Shown: positions 32,343 to 43,559 of the stretch, one piece after another
Position numbering within the stretch: position 1 is the first letter of the stretch
Layout of the letters: every line of letters starts with the position of its first letter
Assembly: GCA_015680685.1 (NCBI GenBank)
Contig: MNCI01026491.1
Coordinates: 253,019 to 304,133 of the forward strand
Length of the DNA stretch: 51,115 nucleotides
Direction of reading: 5' to 3'
Origin: Gnetum montanum
Taxonomy: Eukaryota; Streptophyta; Gnetopsida; Gnetales; Gnetaceae
The notes under the pieces: generated by a model
Database searches by the model: none
What the model saw: the letters and a program-made list of their open reading frames with translations, nothing else
What the model was told of the DNA's origin: nothing
Program-made: the position numbers and the translations under genes

Positions 32343-34118
32343 ATGTCTCTCTCACAAGACTATGATAACGCAACAACTAGTAAGGCAATTCATTGGAAAA
32401 CCAACAAATTATATGATGATGAAGATGAAGTTTGGAGTACTCAATCTTATGCAGGGGTCTCCTATATACATAAACGAAGACAACATCATCCCAACTCATA
32501 AATTCATAACCTACCTAGTCACGATGAACCCCTACTGGCCACTAAGAGCCTAATGCATATACAAGAGGCTATTCGAATATCCCATAGGCATTGCAAGGAA
32601 AGCCGTCTACCCAGGCTTGATTTAAACAACTTTCCAAAGTTTTCAGGAGGCTATGATTTAGATCTGTAACATCATTTACAAGCCTTCCATGATGTGTATG
32701 TATGGAACAATATTGATAATGGATGGAGAAAACTTAAGCTCTTTCCTTTGACACTCGTTGGCCAAGCAAAAGTATGGTATAGGTCCTTAAGACCAAAATC
32801 AATTCAACATTGGCCAACAATGGTATAACTCTTCAATAAAAAATATCAAACTTATGTAAGAGTGTTAGCCTTGAGGAGACAAACCCAAGAGTGGAAACAA
32901 GGGCAACATGAACCCTTATACATGGCCTTAAAAAGATATTATTCATTGTTAAATAATTGCCTAGGCCATGGATTCTCTGAGAAAAGGCTAATGTACCATA
33001 TCATGGATGGGCTCCATAATGAAACAAGGGAGACCCTAGGGATGTGTGCCCAAGGTCAAGTATATGAGCTATGAACCCACCAATTCTAGGAGCTTATTAA
33101 GCAGGTAGCAAAAGAAGAAGGATAAATGGCTAAATGGGAGAATGTTGAAAGCTCTCAATAGGACCAAAATCTTAAATTAGCAAAGGTCCATGATCATGAA
33201 GAGGAGAAATCAACTCACCCCAAGGAGGTGGAATCATCCTTGCCAATACTACAATCACTAGATGAAATTAAGGCAAAGATCAATAATATGATGGAATGGA
33301 TACATAAAAAATGTGAAGAATATGCCAACACTATTAGAGGTAGAACCATGACAAACCAAGAAGCAGGATAGAACACCCTTAGACAATCGAAAAGAAGGGT
33401 TGAAGAGAATAAGAACTCAACTACTAATGATACGTATCAATGTAACATTTTCCTGTATGATCACCCAAAAGGTCAATGCCCAATCTTGCTACATTTACAT
33501 GAGCATTGGGAAAGAATGTTACATCTAGAGTTTGTACAAAAATACTATGTTCAATCACAGTGGAAAAAATCCCAATCATGGGGGAGGCCACCCCCAAACT
33601 AGTCACACCATTCATATCATCTGAACCCAAGCGCTTATCAGGTTCAACATCTTGTTTCCCCAACTAGGTCAACATCCTCTATCTCACCACATCATTATCA
33701 TTCTCCTAAATACTATCAACCCATGTCCTCTCCCATAAGATCACCACCTCATGTTCCTTATACTTCTCCTTACCCTCAGTATTTGCATCCTTCACCTCCT
33801 TCTACATTGCCACCAATAGTACCAAAAGGTTTTGCACCACAACATCAACCCACGAACATTACTTGTGCTACTGCTATCAACAGCAGTGAGAACCCTCCAC
33901 AACATCGAAGGCGTCCCTTCTTTAGATGTGACCATAGAAAGGGACAACACATTTCCAAGACCACTACATCCTCCAACCCAGCACAAGTTCAACACTATGG
34001 TGCATCTTTCTCCTCAAACCCAATGCCTCATGTTACCTTATCAGGGCCACTAATCAATACTCCAACAACTGTGTGGCCCAATGAATATAGCCACGTAGGG
34101 AGACATATTGATCCTTGA
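32343..34118 (+). pseudogene. gag of element A, decayed
   Basis: Starts MSLSQDYDNA at the ATG after the leader. The gag core includes LDLNNFPKFSGGYDL, HHLQAFHD, KLKLFPLTLVGQAKVWYRSL and the open piece 32862-33074 with WKQGQHEPLYMALKRYY and GFSEKRLMYHIMDGLHNETR. Next come a Lys/Glu-rich helix, the knuckle CNIFLYDHPKGQCP with its second Cys replaced by Phe, QSQWKKSQSWGRPPP, and a Pro/Thr/Ser-rich tail open at 33723-34118. Stops are mostly at Gln or Arg codons compared with F (for example CTATGA versus CTACGA). A structural particle protein. Confidence 0.85.
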
Positions 34119-35730
34119 ATATCATCTTACGATCAAGGGTACCATAGTGGGTCAACTTCGTATCAATTCAAATCATCTTCTAACTTACCCCACTATGTCA
34201 ACTTTAATACAATGTGTGCACCCCAATTTGTGTACATTCCAACCACGACATCAAAAGATACCTAGTGGTTTAGATATGACTAGGTCCCAATATTTTTAAA
34301 ATGCATGGATCCAACCCTTCCATTTATTAATTCTCGCTATGATCAAAAGTTTAGTTATGGGGGATATCCCCCATTCTAACAAACAGAATTAATAAATGTT
34401 TTTCCTTTTCTTTAACTTTACAATTTTTTGTTTTCCAGTTTTTTTCATCTTTCAATTTATTGTTTTATCTTTTTATCTTTTTAGAGGTAATCTAATCTAT
34501 GAATAAAACACTCATGTAACTCATTGGTTGAGGTGTTGCTCTATGCTATCAAGTCTTAGGTCACTAATTACTTGGACTGCGAGCCCATCACATCCACCCA
34601 CCCATTCTATTAATAAGAGATTCTACTCTAGGTCCGATGATATTTTTGACATCATTAAAACTTAAAGTAATTTTGTGCTCATTATGCCTAGGGCCAAGAA
34701 GGATGGACTAAGCAGGAATGGCCAGGGTGTGACATCAAGGGGACTTGTGGATTCTCTTTGGTGACATCTGTAAGAGTTACCATGTAGCCTAGTTGTACTA
34801 AGATCCTTGTAGATCTAATGAAAAATGGAAGTAAGAGAAGTAAAGGCACTCAATAAAGAAACCCAATGCTATTCTAGGGGGTCCCACTGGAAAGACATGC
34901 ACCCATGCCTAAAGGTAGGTGGCTTCTCTAGATTACGCATCAAAGAAAAAAAAGAGGAAAAAAAAAGAGAAGAGAAAGTGTGCCAAAGAAACTAGAAAAA
35001 AATAAATGTGCCACAAAGAAATTCCAAATCACTCCTCCCTTAAACAAAATGTGAAGTAATTGTACGCCTTGCTGTCATGATGCTCTTATGGTTGTCCATC
35101 ATTAGATGAAGCAATGCAATTTCATTAATCGAAGGAATGGACTTGGTCTTGATTTTGGAACAATAGGCTAATGACACATTAATCACATCCTACACTCAAG
35201 ATTCATTGTGCCCTGGATCAATTACCTCATGTCCCAATTTCTGCAATCCCTTCTACAACTCGCCTCATGTCGTTGTTCATGTATTTGTGATCCGTGTCTT
35301 GTGTAGCATTGAATTCATACCTCATCATGGTGGTATCTACATGTGTGTGTTTTGTGGAACCCTTCTAGTTCCTACGGACATTTTAAGGTGTGGTTACGCA
35401 AGGGCATTATAGGTTGGAACCTACTTTGGGGAGAACCCACTTGCGTAACTTTTGTAATTTGTACTTGTTGTACACCACGACATCATTTTATACCCTCTGA
35501 GTACTTCATTGCTAAATATATTCTTTCCCTTGTCATCATTTTATCAACGTTCCTCGAAACCATTACATGTCCTTTTATGCGTCACTTAAACAAATCAGGT
35601 CTGACATTAAAATTTTAGAGTAACTTCCTTAAAAAAATTTCTAGCTCTAAAATCACGCTAAGCAAAGAATTCAACATTTATTAAAGGCAATGAGTAAGGT
35701 ATGAAATAATTGAACTTCTTTCAATAAGCT
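34119..35730 (+). other. Non-coding spacer of element A
   Basis: Replaces pol. Contains a T-rich tract (34400-34490), a possible tRNA-like head (34515-34600), a segment near 34893-34912 (AAAGACATGCACCCATGCC) shared with the B post-integrase spacer, and a purine run (34945-34985). Small open frames here show no homology. Confidence 0.6.
34515..34600 (+). repeat. Possible tRNA-derived SINE head
   Basis: TGTAACTCATTGGTTGAGG resembles a Pol III A box context, followed by TGTTGCTCTATGCTATCAAG and then GTCTTAGGTCACTAATTAC where a B box (GGTTCGANTCC) would sit but is poorly matched. The layout resembles plant tRNA-derived SINEs. Weak. Confidence 0.3.
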
Positions 35731-35760
35731 TACTAACAATTGATCTTTATGTGATTATAG
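35731..35760 (+). promoter_or_regulatory. Branch point and 3' splice site before ORF2 (element A)
   Basis: A perfect TACTAAC (35731-35737) is followed 17 bases later by GATTATAG, with AG at 35759-35760 directly abutting ATGGCCCC. Best preserved of the three copies of this arrangement. Distance and sequence are those of a functional plant intron 3' end. Confidence 0.6.
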
Positions 35761-36198
35761 ATGGCCCCTAAAAGAGAACAACAAGGAGGACCTTCTCAAA
35801 GTGTAATTGAATACCCAGGGAAAGGCAAAGGCTAAGGACCTCATGTAGAACATGTAGCATAGGAGGCACAATCATTCAGCATCCATCAAGGAACTCCTGT
35901 TACTATACAATCTAGACAATTAAAAGGTTGAGAAGTCAGGGCTCAAGCTTATGAAGAGGAACGAAGGCTATCTATGGCATGGCATGTTAAGGCCAATCAA
36001 GTGTTCCTGTAGTTGCTATGCCCATGGGAAGTGCCGACTCCATGAAACATTGAAACATCAGCATGGATGGCTCATAATCCTCGGATAGAAGAGGAGAAAT
36101 GTCAGGTGCTTCTTCAACAGTATCAATCTCAAAATCTTGGAGTGCAGAACAAAGGGAAAGCACCCATGGAGGAACCCTTGCCACCTGGAACCACATGA
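35761..36198 (+). pseudogene. ORF2 remnant of element A with ~2.4 kb internal deletion
   Basis: Begins MAPKREQQGGPSQ and EAQSFSIHQGTP, matching the start of element 1 ORF2 (QSFSIHQEEPP near 515). At about 35930-35948 it jumps to YEEERRLSMAWHVKANQVFL, the match of YEEERRVFAAWYVKANQMFL near 2950 in element 1. The tail CPWEVPTP and EEPLPPGTT then TGA is kept. Thus both the transposon-protein domain and nearly all of the coiled coil are missing. The deletion joins sites with a short shared AAGCT-like context; in-frame status is uncertain because stops follow. Confidence 0.85.
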
Positions 36199-36378
36199 GT
36201 TCCAAAAAAATTTTGTCTATTTTTAATTCTATGTTCATGTCCCAATTTTGTTATATGCAATCCTCCATTGCAACATGAATAAATTCCTGGTCAGTCAATA
36301 ATTCCATACCTATCCACTGTGTAATCAATGGCACTTATTCTCATTTTGTTCAACTTGAGGACGATTTTTCACTTAGTC

Positions 36379-36387
36379 ATGGGGGTA
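36379..36387 (+). promoter_or_regulatory. Polypurine tract of element A
   Basis: ATGGGGGTA right before TGATAAACC, preceded by CTTGAGGACGATTTTTC. Confidence 0.8.
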
Positions 36388-37231
36388 TGATAAACCATGA
36401 TTTGTCAAGCTCTGATATCGGACCCTCGATATCAAGTACACGATATCATGGCCTCACTAGTGATATCAGATACACAATATTGTGGTTCATGTGTGAGCCT
36501 ATAAATAGACAACTGGGTGCACGGGAGAGTCATAGAGTCAGTTAGTATTAGAGTAGAGTCTTTTTGTCATTTTTTCCTCTTAACTTCTTCCCCTAGTGCA
36601 TGCTCACAGTGTGATGATTATAATTGTACAGCACCTTTATTCGAGTGTGACATACTTGGATGTGCACATGACCAACAATAAAGATCGCGATTACTTCATC
36701 ATTGTAGCATCTACTTAACTCTTAATTGATTTAATTGTTATTTATTATTTTCTTTAGTTAGTATTTACTTTCTTGACATTTAAATTTCATGTTGTTAATG
36801 CGAAATGAGTATGACTTAATCACGAGCATTTAAGTGTGACTACTTAGTATCCCAGTAGCATACCTAGGACATGCGCTTGGTAATCCTAGCAGTAGTACAA
36901 GAGTTCTAAGATGTGTATGGATGATTAAGGGATGGATGCTCATCACACTTAGGCTAGCTTAGACTCTCTTCATCCTTTCCCTCTTAGCTTAATCAAAGTT
37001 ACTTTCCATTGCCTCTAAGAGTAGCACTAATTTAGAACCACATCATACACCTCACTCTAGACTAAACCATACGTGACAAAGCAAATACTAGTCTAGGTGG
37101 GAAGACAACGAACTGTGATTAACGTGTAACTATCTAGATACCACAACTAGCCCATCTACGGAGTTCGATTGGATTGTGCATGAACACTCGTATTCGTATG
37201 GTTGAGTGTAGGGGTACCTTGCCACTCATCA
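36388..37231 (+). repeat. 3' LTR of element A
   Basis: 844 bases; TGATAAACCATGATTTG to TGCCACTCATCA. Differs from the 5' LTR by an extra GATATC-containing stretch (ATCAAGTACACGATATC) in U3 and scattered transitions. TATA box CCTATAAATAGAC near 36499. Confidence 0.93.
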
Positions 37232-37236
37232 ATATA

Positions 37237-37760
37237 CTACCCTACCTTGCTTTGTTTAGTTTTGTTTCATAATGTTTTAACCTTACTCAACCTTATTTTA
37301 CTTTAGCTTTATAGTATTTTATACTATTTAACAATTTTATCATGCAAATGCCACTCGATGTGCTTATGTTGATATGTAGGAAATGAGTTAGAAGGATAAG
37401 GAAGAAAATTTGATTAGCCTTAAAGTGTAAATGGGCCCCTCTTGTAATGTTGTTAGACTAAGTTGACCTTAAAATATCCAAACATTAAGCCTTGAATCCA
37501 TTCTACCATACAGCTTTAACATCCTAAAGTACTCTGATTACCATTGAGCTTGAAGCTAGAAACATCACTGAAACACTAAAACACCTTAAGGAAAATTTGC
37601 AAATTTTTCACAATAAGCATTAATAGCCAAATTTGTAATGTAATTGATGGGAATTAAAAGATAGAAAAAATTGCTTCTTTTCCCATAAAAAATCCCATCT
37701 GATAGCCTTATTTTAGGTAAAGTTCCAATAATATTTAATGTGTAAAATGATATTTGTAGC
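37237..37760. other. Spacer right of element A
   Basis: AT-rich; nothing coding recognised. One GAAGCTAGAAACATCACTGAAAC near 37550 is a faint match to the 32-bp repeat that stands left of element A, consistent with A having inserted into that repeat-bearing DNA. Confidence 0.4.
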
Positions 37761-38086
37761 ATATAAGCTGTAAATGTCATTTAAGCTAGATTATAAGTTG
37801 TAAATGTCACTTAAGCTAGCTTATAAGTTGTAAACATCATTTAAGCTAGCTTATAGGTTGTAAATGTCACTTAAGCTAGCTTATAGGTTGTAAATTTCAT
37901 TTAAGTTAGCTTATAAGCTACAAAGCTTATAAGTTGTAAGTGTCATTTAAGTTAGATTATAAGTTGTAAATCCCATTTAAGCTAGCTTATAAGCTGTAAA
38001 TCCTATTTAAGATAGCTTATAAGTTGTAAATCCCATTTAAGATAGCTTATAAGCTGTAAATACTATTTAAGCTAGCTTATAAGTTG
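37761..38086 (+). repeat. AAGCTAGCTT array 1, 30-bp units
   Basis: About ten head-to-tail units of CTTATAAGTTGTAAATGTCA plus TTTAAGCTAG. Each junction makes the palindrome TTAAGCTAGCTTATAA (core AAGCTAGCTT). Variation is mainly at positions 13-20 and in AGCTAG/AGATAG/AGTTAG. Confidence 0.92.
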
Positions 38087-38863
38087 GAATTTTCAGTATT
38101 GCAAACGTTAAATACATTAGCATTTTCAACCTGAAAGCTAAATACACTAGCTTATAAGCTACATATTTATGTTACACACAATTTGTAATGCTCACATGAA
38201 TGTATGAAACTATAACTAATGTAGATAGCAACCTATTTATGCCAAACTTGCAGCTAATTTCAGGACTTTTGGCAAATCTAACTTCCCATAGCAAAAACAA
38301 TGAAGCAGAGTTGTAGATTTCACAACCTTTTAACATCACTTTCAGTGTAGATTTTTTGGCAGTTTAACAATAGCAACAGTTATCCCACGAATGGATTGGG
38401 AGACTAGTGTAGATTAAGCATGACACACAAACTACCATATGCTCTATATTCTAAAAATACTTTGTATTCTCTAACCTCTGTATCAACAAATTTTTCTTAT
38501 AATTAATACAAATTTTGTAGCTTTTGTTTTGCATGTATTTAATGCTTATTTATTGTGTTCTTATGATCTATTTTGAAGTCTTGCATATTGCAATTTTTAT
38601 TTTCCCATTTTCATTAAATACACTTGTTACAGATTTTTAAGTTCCTAAGCAATCTACCAAACTATTTAGGGTGCTTCGAATCCTTTTTTGAGGCCCATAG
38701 TTTTTAGGGTTAAACTATTTTATGTTAAAAATTTTAGTTTTCCAACACCAAATTTTCAAGGCCTTATAGTTTCTGGCACTAGAAGAATGGCCTTTGCCTG
38801 AATTTTTCATCTTACGCTAGCTTATGTATTGGTGTATTTGCAGCTTTGCATCTGTTTCAATGT
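38087..38863. other. Spacer between AGCTAGCTT arrays
   Basis: No gene or clear repeat. Single ACTAGCTTATAAGCTAC near 38145 and TACGCTAGCTTATG near 38813 are stray units. Confidence 0.5.
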
Positions 38864-39348
38864 TATAAGCTAGCTTATTTGCCAGCTTATTTGCACTTCT
38901 CTGCCTCCATAAGCTAGCTTATTTACTATTTTTATAGCTTATTTACACAATATAAGCTAGCTTATTTGCTATTTTATTTACAGTTCTTTGCCTCCATAAG
39001 TTAGCTTACTTGCCAACTTATTTACTATTTCTTCAACCTATTTACGCAATATAAGCTAGCTTATTTGCCAGCTTATTTACATTTTTTTAGCCGCACGATA
39101 AAGCTACTTTTGCTAGCTTATTTACTTTTCTTCTAGCATATTTACACATTATAAGCTAGCTTATTTACTATTTTTCTAGCCTATTTACGCAATTTACGCT
39201 AGCTTATTTGCCAACTTATTTGTAGTTTTATACCTCCATGTGCTAGCTTATATGCAAGCTTATTTACTATTTTTTAGCCTATTCACACGATATTAGCTAA
39301 CTTATTTGCCAACTTTTTTACTTTTCTTCCAACATATTTATGTGTTAT
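38864..39348 (+). repeat. AAGCTAGCTT array 2, left half, ~44-bp units
   Basis: Units start ATAAGCTAGCTTATTT and come in two kinds: one continuing GCCAGCTTATTTGCA...TGCCTCC and one continuing ACTATTTTTCTAGCCTATTTA...CGCAAT. They partly alternate, giving an ~88-base higher-order period. Interrupted at 39348 by C1. Confidence 0.9.
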
Positions 39349-40494
39349 TGTTGGCGACCGTTTGGGACGCGACCACCAACGAGTGTCCTCGAACAGGATT
39401 TAGGTGCCTGCTGGTCTCTGGCAACACCAAGGCCCAGATACCTCCAAATAAACTCAGTAGTTAATGTGAGTATGTGTGTGTGCTGTTGCGGCNNNNNNNN
39501 NNNNNNNNNNNNNNNNNNNNNNNNNNNNNNNNNNNNNNNNNNNNNNNNNNNNNNNNNNNNNNNNNNNNNNNNNNNNNNNNNNNNNNNNNNNNNNNNNNNN
39601 NNNNNNNNNNNNNNNNNNNNNNNNNNNNNNNNNNNNNNNNNNNNNNNNNNNNNNNNNNNNNNNNNNNNNNNNNNNNNNNNNNNNNNNNNNNNNNNNNNNN
39701 NNNNNNNNNNNNNNNNNNNNNNNNNNNNNNNNNNNNNNNNNNNNNNNNNNNNNNNNNNNNNNNNNNNNNNNNNNNNNNNNNNNNNNNNNNNNNNNNNNNN
39801 NNNNNNNNNNNNNNNNNNNNNNNNNNNNNNNNNNNNNNNNNNNNNNNNNNNNNNNNNNNNNNNNNNNNNNNNNNNNNNNNNNNNNNNNNNNNNNNNNNNN
39901 NNNNNNNNNNNNNNNNNNNNNNNNNNNNNNNNNNNNNNNNNNNNNNNNNNNNNNNNNNNNNNNNNNNNNNNNNNNNNNNNNNNNNNNNNNNNNNNNNNNN
40001 NNNNNNNNNNNNNNNNNNNNNNNNNNNNNNNNNNNNNNNNNNNNNNNNNNNNNNNNNNNNNNNNNNNNNNNNNNNNNNNNNNNNNNNNNNNNNNNNNNNN
40101 NNNNNNNNNNNNNNNNNNNNNNNNNNNNNNNNNNNNNNNNNNNNNNNNNNNNNNNNNNNNNNNNNNNNNNNNNNNNNNNNNNNNNNNNNNNNNNNNNNNN
40201 NNNNNNNNNNNNNNNNNNNNNNNNNNNNNNNNNNNTTGCCAAGGATGATACTATCTAAACCACTAGCTAAACAATTTTAAAAAAACAAAAATAAAACATA
40301 ACTCACAAGACTATGACAAAGAGGCTGAAATATTTCCTTTAGCAAGCCATCTTACAAGCAATCTTCTTTACAAATTTTCCAAGATCCCAAGTGTGATGTG
40401 TGAGACCTCCTTGAGTATGTAAGTGTTTTACAAATTACCTTTTGCTAGTATCTCTACTTTTCCTATTCCATGAAATGGCCAAAATGTGCCAACA
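39349..40494 (-). mobile_element. Insertion C1: solo-LTR-like copy of the C2 family
   Basis: Flanked by GTTAT (39344-39348 and 40495-40499), ends TGTTGGC...GCCAACA, inserted inside array 2. The left ~144 bases match C2 26570-26713 and the right part (about 40236-40360) matches C2 25835-25990, both in reverse complement. The right terminus (minus: TGTTGGCACATTTTGGCC) matches the left terminus of C2. No internal coding DNA is seen, so a solo LTR is the simplest reading. The 743-base gap prevents certainty. Confidence 0.8.
39493..40235. other. Assembly gap (743 N)
   Basis: Unread bases within C1. Long open frames reported across it would be artefacts of the N run. Confidence 0.99.
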
Positions 40495-40810
40495 GTTATA
40501 AGCTAGCTTATTTACAAAATTATTTACTATTTTTCTCACGGTATAAGCTAGCTTATTTACTTTTTCTAGCATATTTATGTGTTATAAGTTAGCTTATTTA
40601 CTATTTTCCTAGCCTATTTATGTGCTATAAGCTAGCTTATTTGCCAACTTATCTAGAGTTCTTTGAATTTATAAGCTAGCTTATTTGCTTGTTTATTTGC
40701 AAGTTTTTTTTCCTACTTACGCCAAATAAGCTAGCCTATTTCAACCAAACAAGCTAGCTTAATTAAAGTTAACTTGTTTACCCTTAAACAAGTTATCTTA
40801 TCTAAAGCAA
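40495..40810 (+). repeat. AAGCTAGCTT array 2, right half
   Basis: Continues with five or six units (ATAAGCTAGCTTATTTAC, ATAAGTTAGCTTATTTAC, ATAAGCTAGCTTATTTGCC and so on), then degenerates through AACAAGCTAGCTTAATTAAAG. Without C1 the two halves join in phase. Confidence 0.88.
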
Positions 40811-41043
40811 GCCTATTTCACACAAATACTAGAAAAATTGTATTTATTGTAAAACTAACATACGTTGTAGCGAAATACATTGTGACCTTCCATGTTATAG
40901 CTTCTTAGATTGTAGTCATATGTAAAGTAATTTAATTTAATTTAAAAAAATTAAAATTAAATGATTAAAAAATATTTAAAAATTAAATTAAATGAAATCA
41001 AAACCTTTATGACATTGACTAATTAATTGGTTTTACAAATTTT

Positions 41044-43270
41044 ATGCCTTTTACCTTAATTATTCTACCGCACAGCATCATTTCCATGGCCTTGAAACAA
41101 GAATCTACTCATGTATATGACCTTAAGGACCCAACCATAGTAGAGTGTAGGGAATTCCTCAAGCAGTTACAACTTAGTCTATTACATGTAAACATTGATG
41201 AACAATACTATAGCTTTATATGTGCAAAAATCTAAGCAGGTTTGCGCATCCCATACAAATAGTTTACCTCTAAGCATCACTATGAATTAACCTATAAGGA
41301 TGAGAAGGAATACACCTCTTCACCATATGACCACATTGAATTATCTAAATTTTACATGTAATTGTTAGCATAGTTAGTAAGTGTAGATTAGGATGGTGAA
41401 ATTAGTGAGAAGGCTAGTTTAGGATCCCACCCAAAGGATCAAGATGAGTTTAGAGCTGAATACAAGCCAGATATGTTCATAGCTGACATTTTCCAACGAT
41501 CTATCCCAGAAGTGACCATGTTCAACCTTGTGCCTCCCATTTCAACAATGAAGCAAACTTTCCTTGTGACCTTTGCAAGCTCAAGTTCTAAAGTTTCTTT
41601 ATTGTTCATCTTAATATTCACATTTGCACCCTACACTACTGTCCCTCAACCTCCACCTATAATTCCCTGCATGCCCCAACCTTTCATAGTAATAGTTGAT
41701 CCTTCTCATGGAATATAAATTTCATGTGTATAACATGATCCATTTGTTTCCAACAACCCTTTTTTTCCTCATGCCCCAATGCAAACCTCATTCCCTATGT
41801 TTAATTCTCCCACAACAGTAGTTACAAGACATCTATCATCTATATCATTTCCTATTTCATAACCACTAGCCATCCAATAACAACAAGTGTAGCTCTCAGG
41901 AGCTCCATAAGGCTTGGATTAAGCCTTCCAACTTATCCAAGATCTTATTAAGAAGCTACGAAAGCTAGAGGCTAGCATAACCTAAGTGGTAAGGATTATG
42001 GACTTCTACCAAGATGACTCCATCAACCTTGCCATTCCTCAAATAAACTTACCTGTGAGCATGTCTATCCCAAACTTTATCAAATACAATGATGAAGGAG
42101 ATCCTAATGCATACCTTATCATTTTTCGTTCTGAGTGCCTCCTATTCAAAGCATGGCCTCATACAATACTACATATTTTTCCTATGTCCTTGAAAGGAAA
42201 GATCCTAGACTAGTACTGAACCTTACCTAGAGGTTCTATCTCTTTCCTTGAAGATTTGATATCCTTGTTTGTCAATTGCTTCAAATACAACTTGAAGGAA
42301 AATATGACCTTGAACCAACTTATGAAAGTAAGGTAGGGGCCACTTAAACCTGTTCAAAGGTTTATTTAGAGATGGAATGCAAAGCTCAATGAGATTCCCA
42401 AGCCCATCTCTAAAACCCACCTCTTGGCCATATTTAAGGAAGTCATTGAAGACTTCATCAAGTCAAAGCTTTACTATTTAGAACCTTGATCACTAATCCA
42501 AGAATTTTCACAAATCAAGAACATAGAAGAGGCTGTAGAGGCTAGTAATGATTTGGCCTATGTGGCCTAAAAAAACCAACACTCTAGGAGAGACAAGGAT
42601 AAGATCAAACAAATGCAAACAACTGAGACCATAGTATCCAAGGATACGAAACAAGTAGAGAGGTGAAAATTGCCTCCATGGAACACATCTTTTGATTCAT
42701 CTCAACCATCTATGTCATATACTTCTAATTAGCCAAGAACAAACTTTGAGTGTAAGGACAAGTCTAAATACACAAGGTTTCCTCTAAAGCCTTATGAGCT
42801 CCTAGAATAGTTACTTAAAGACAATCAAATTTAACATAAGAAACCATTTGAGGAAGTTAGCAAAAGGCATTATTTTTTTTAGATAGCTAGATATCCAACA
42901 ATAGCAATTGATGATGATCCAAAACTACCAAAGTACTTTAGGCTTGATAGGTTCTACCATCATCATCAATTGGCTAGTCATGATACTGATTTCTGCCTAG
43001 TGTTCAAAGATGATCTATAGAAGATGATTAACTCTAGGAAGTTGGTGTTGAATGAGCCAAACTCTCCAAGTACTAATAGCAACTCTTATATTGTAGACTC
43101 ATTTACAACATCTCATCGGTCTAGTCCTCCTAGAGAACTATTAATTATAAAAGTAGCACTTCATCCCCAAAACCTAGCCTATAGAACCATTCATCATATA
43201 GGTGCAAGTACCCTTGGCCCCTCAAAAGTCTTTTGTTATACAAGTTCCACCTTCAGTGGCATCAACATCA
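41044..43270 (+). pseudogene. gag of element E (Tat/Ogre-type gypsy), decayed
   Basis: Open pieces at 41044-41235, 41473-41718, 41986-42213 and 43024-43278 lie along one collinear gag. The core has the retrotransposon gag pattern: PNFIKYNDEGDPNAYLIIFR, then FPMSLKGKILD, RGSISFLEDLISLFVN and LNQLMKVR, then RWNAKLNEIPKPI. Further on, KYTRFPLKPYELLE and YHHHQLASHDTDFC...KDDL match the C-terminal gag block of Tat-type elements, although its usual Cys residues are mostly lost. Stops are frequent. It has no LTR that I can recognise upstream; its left edge is AT-rich DNA at 40811-41043. Confidence 0.75.
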
Positions 43271-43559
43271 TAACCTAAGAATAGGGAACATTTTGTTATT
43301 AGGATGCCTCAACCATCTACAAGTAAACCTGTAATAGCTTGTGACAAAGGCTTACCTATAGTGGAAAATAAGTCAATGGTTACCAAGAGATCATCACTAT
43401 AATGGTAACAAAAACAACTTATTCCCAAACCAACAATGAAGCCCATTGAAGGTAGCTAACAACAAAAGTCTTAGAGGCAAATACCCATAGACAAGGGGCC
43501 CAACACACATACTTTGAAACCTAAGCCAAAAATCCTAGGAAGGATGGAGGAAATTAAAA

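Larger units (their letters stand above)
31380..37231 (+). mobile_element. Element A: non-autonomous gypsy derivative (gag plus ORF2 remnant, no pol)
   Basis: 5,852 bases flanked by ATATA (31375-31379 and 37232-37236). 5' LTR, tRNA-Asp PBS, gag, non-coding spacer, branch point/acceptor, ORF2 remnant, purine tract and 3' LTR are all present and in order. There is no protease, RT, RNase H or integrase. ORF2 lacks its middle (see 35761-36198). Cis signals are kept, so it fits a deletion derivative of a B-like autonomous element, moved in trans. The LTR pair has diverged by roughly a tenth by eye and gag has many stops, so this copy is not recent. Confidence 0.93.

Noticed and set aside
37761-38086. 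CRISPR-like array
   Set aside because: Units are contiguous with no unique spacers, the context is a plant genome and no cas genes are present; it is a tandem satellite.
39340-40280. Open frames of 260-300 codons on both strands
   Set aside because: They consist almost wholly of N; only the first and last few codons are real sequence.
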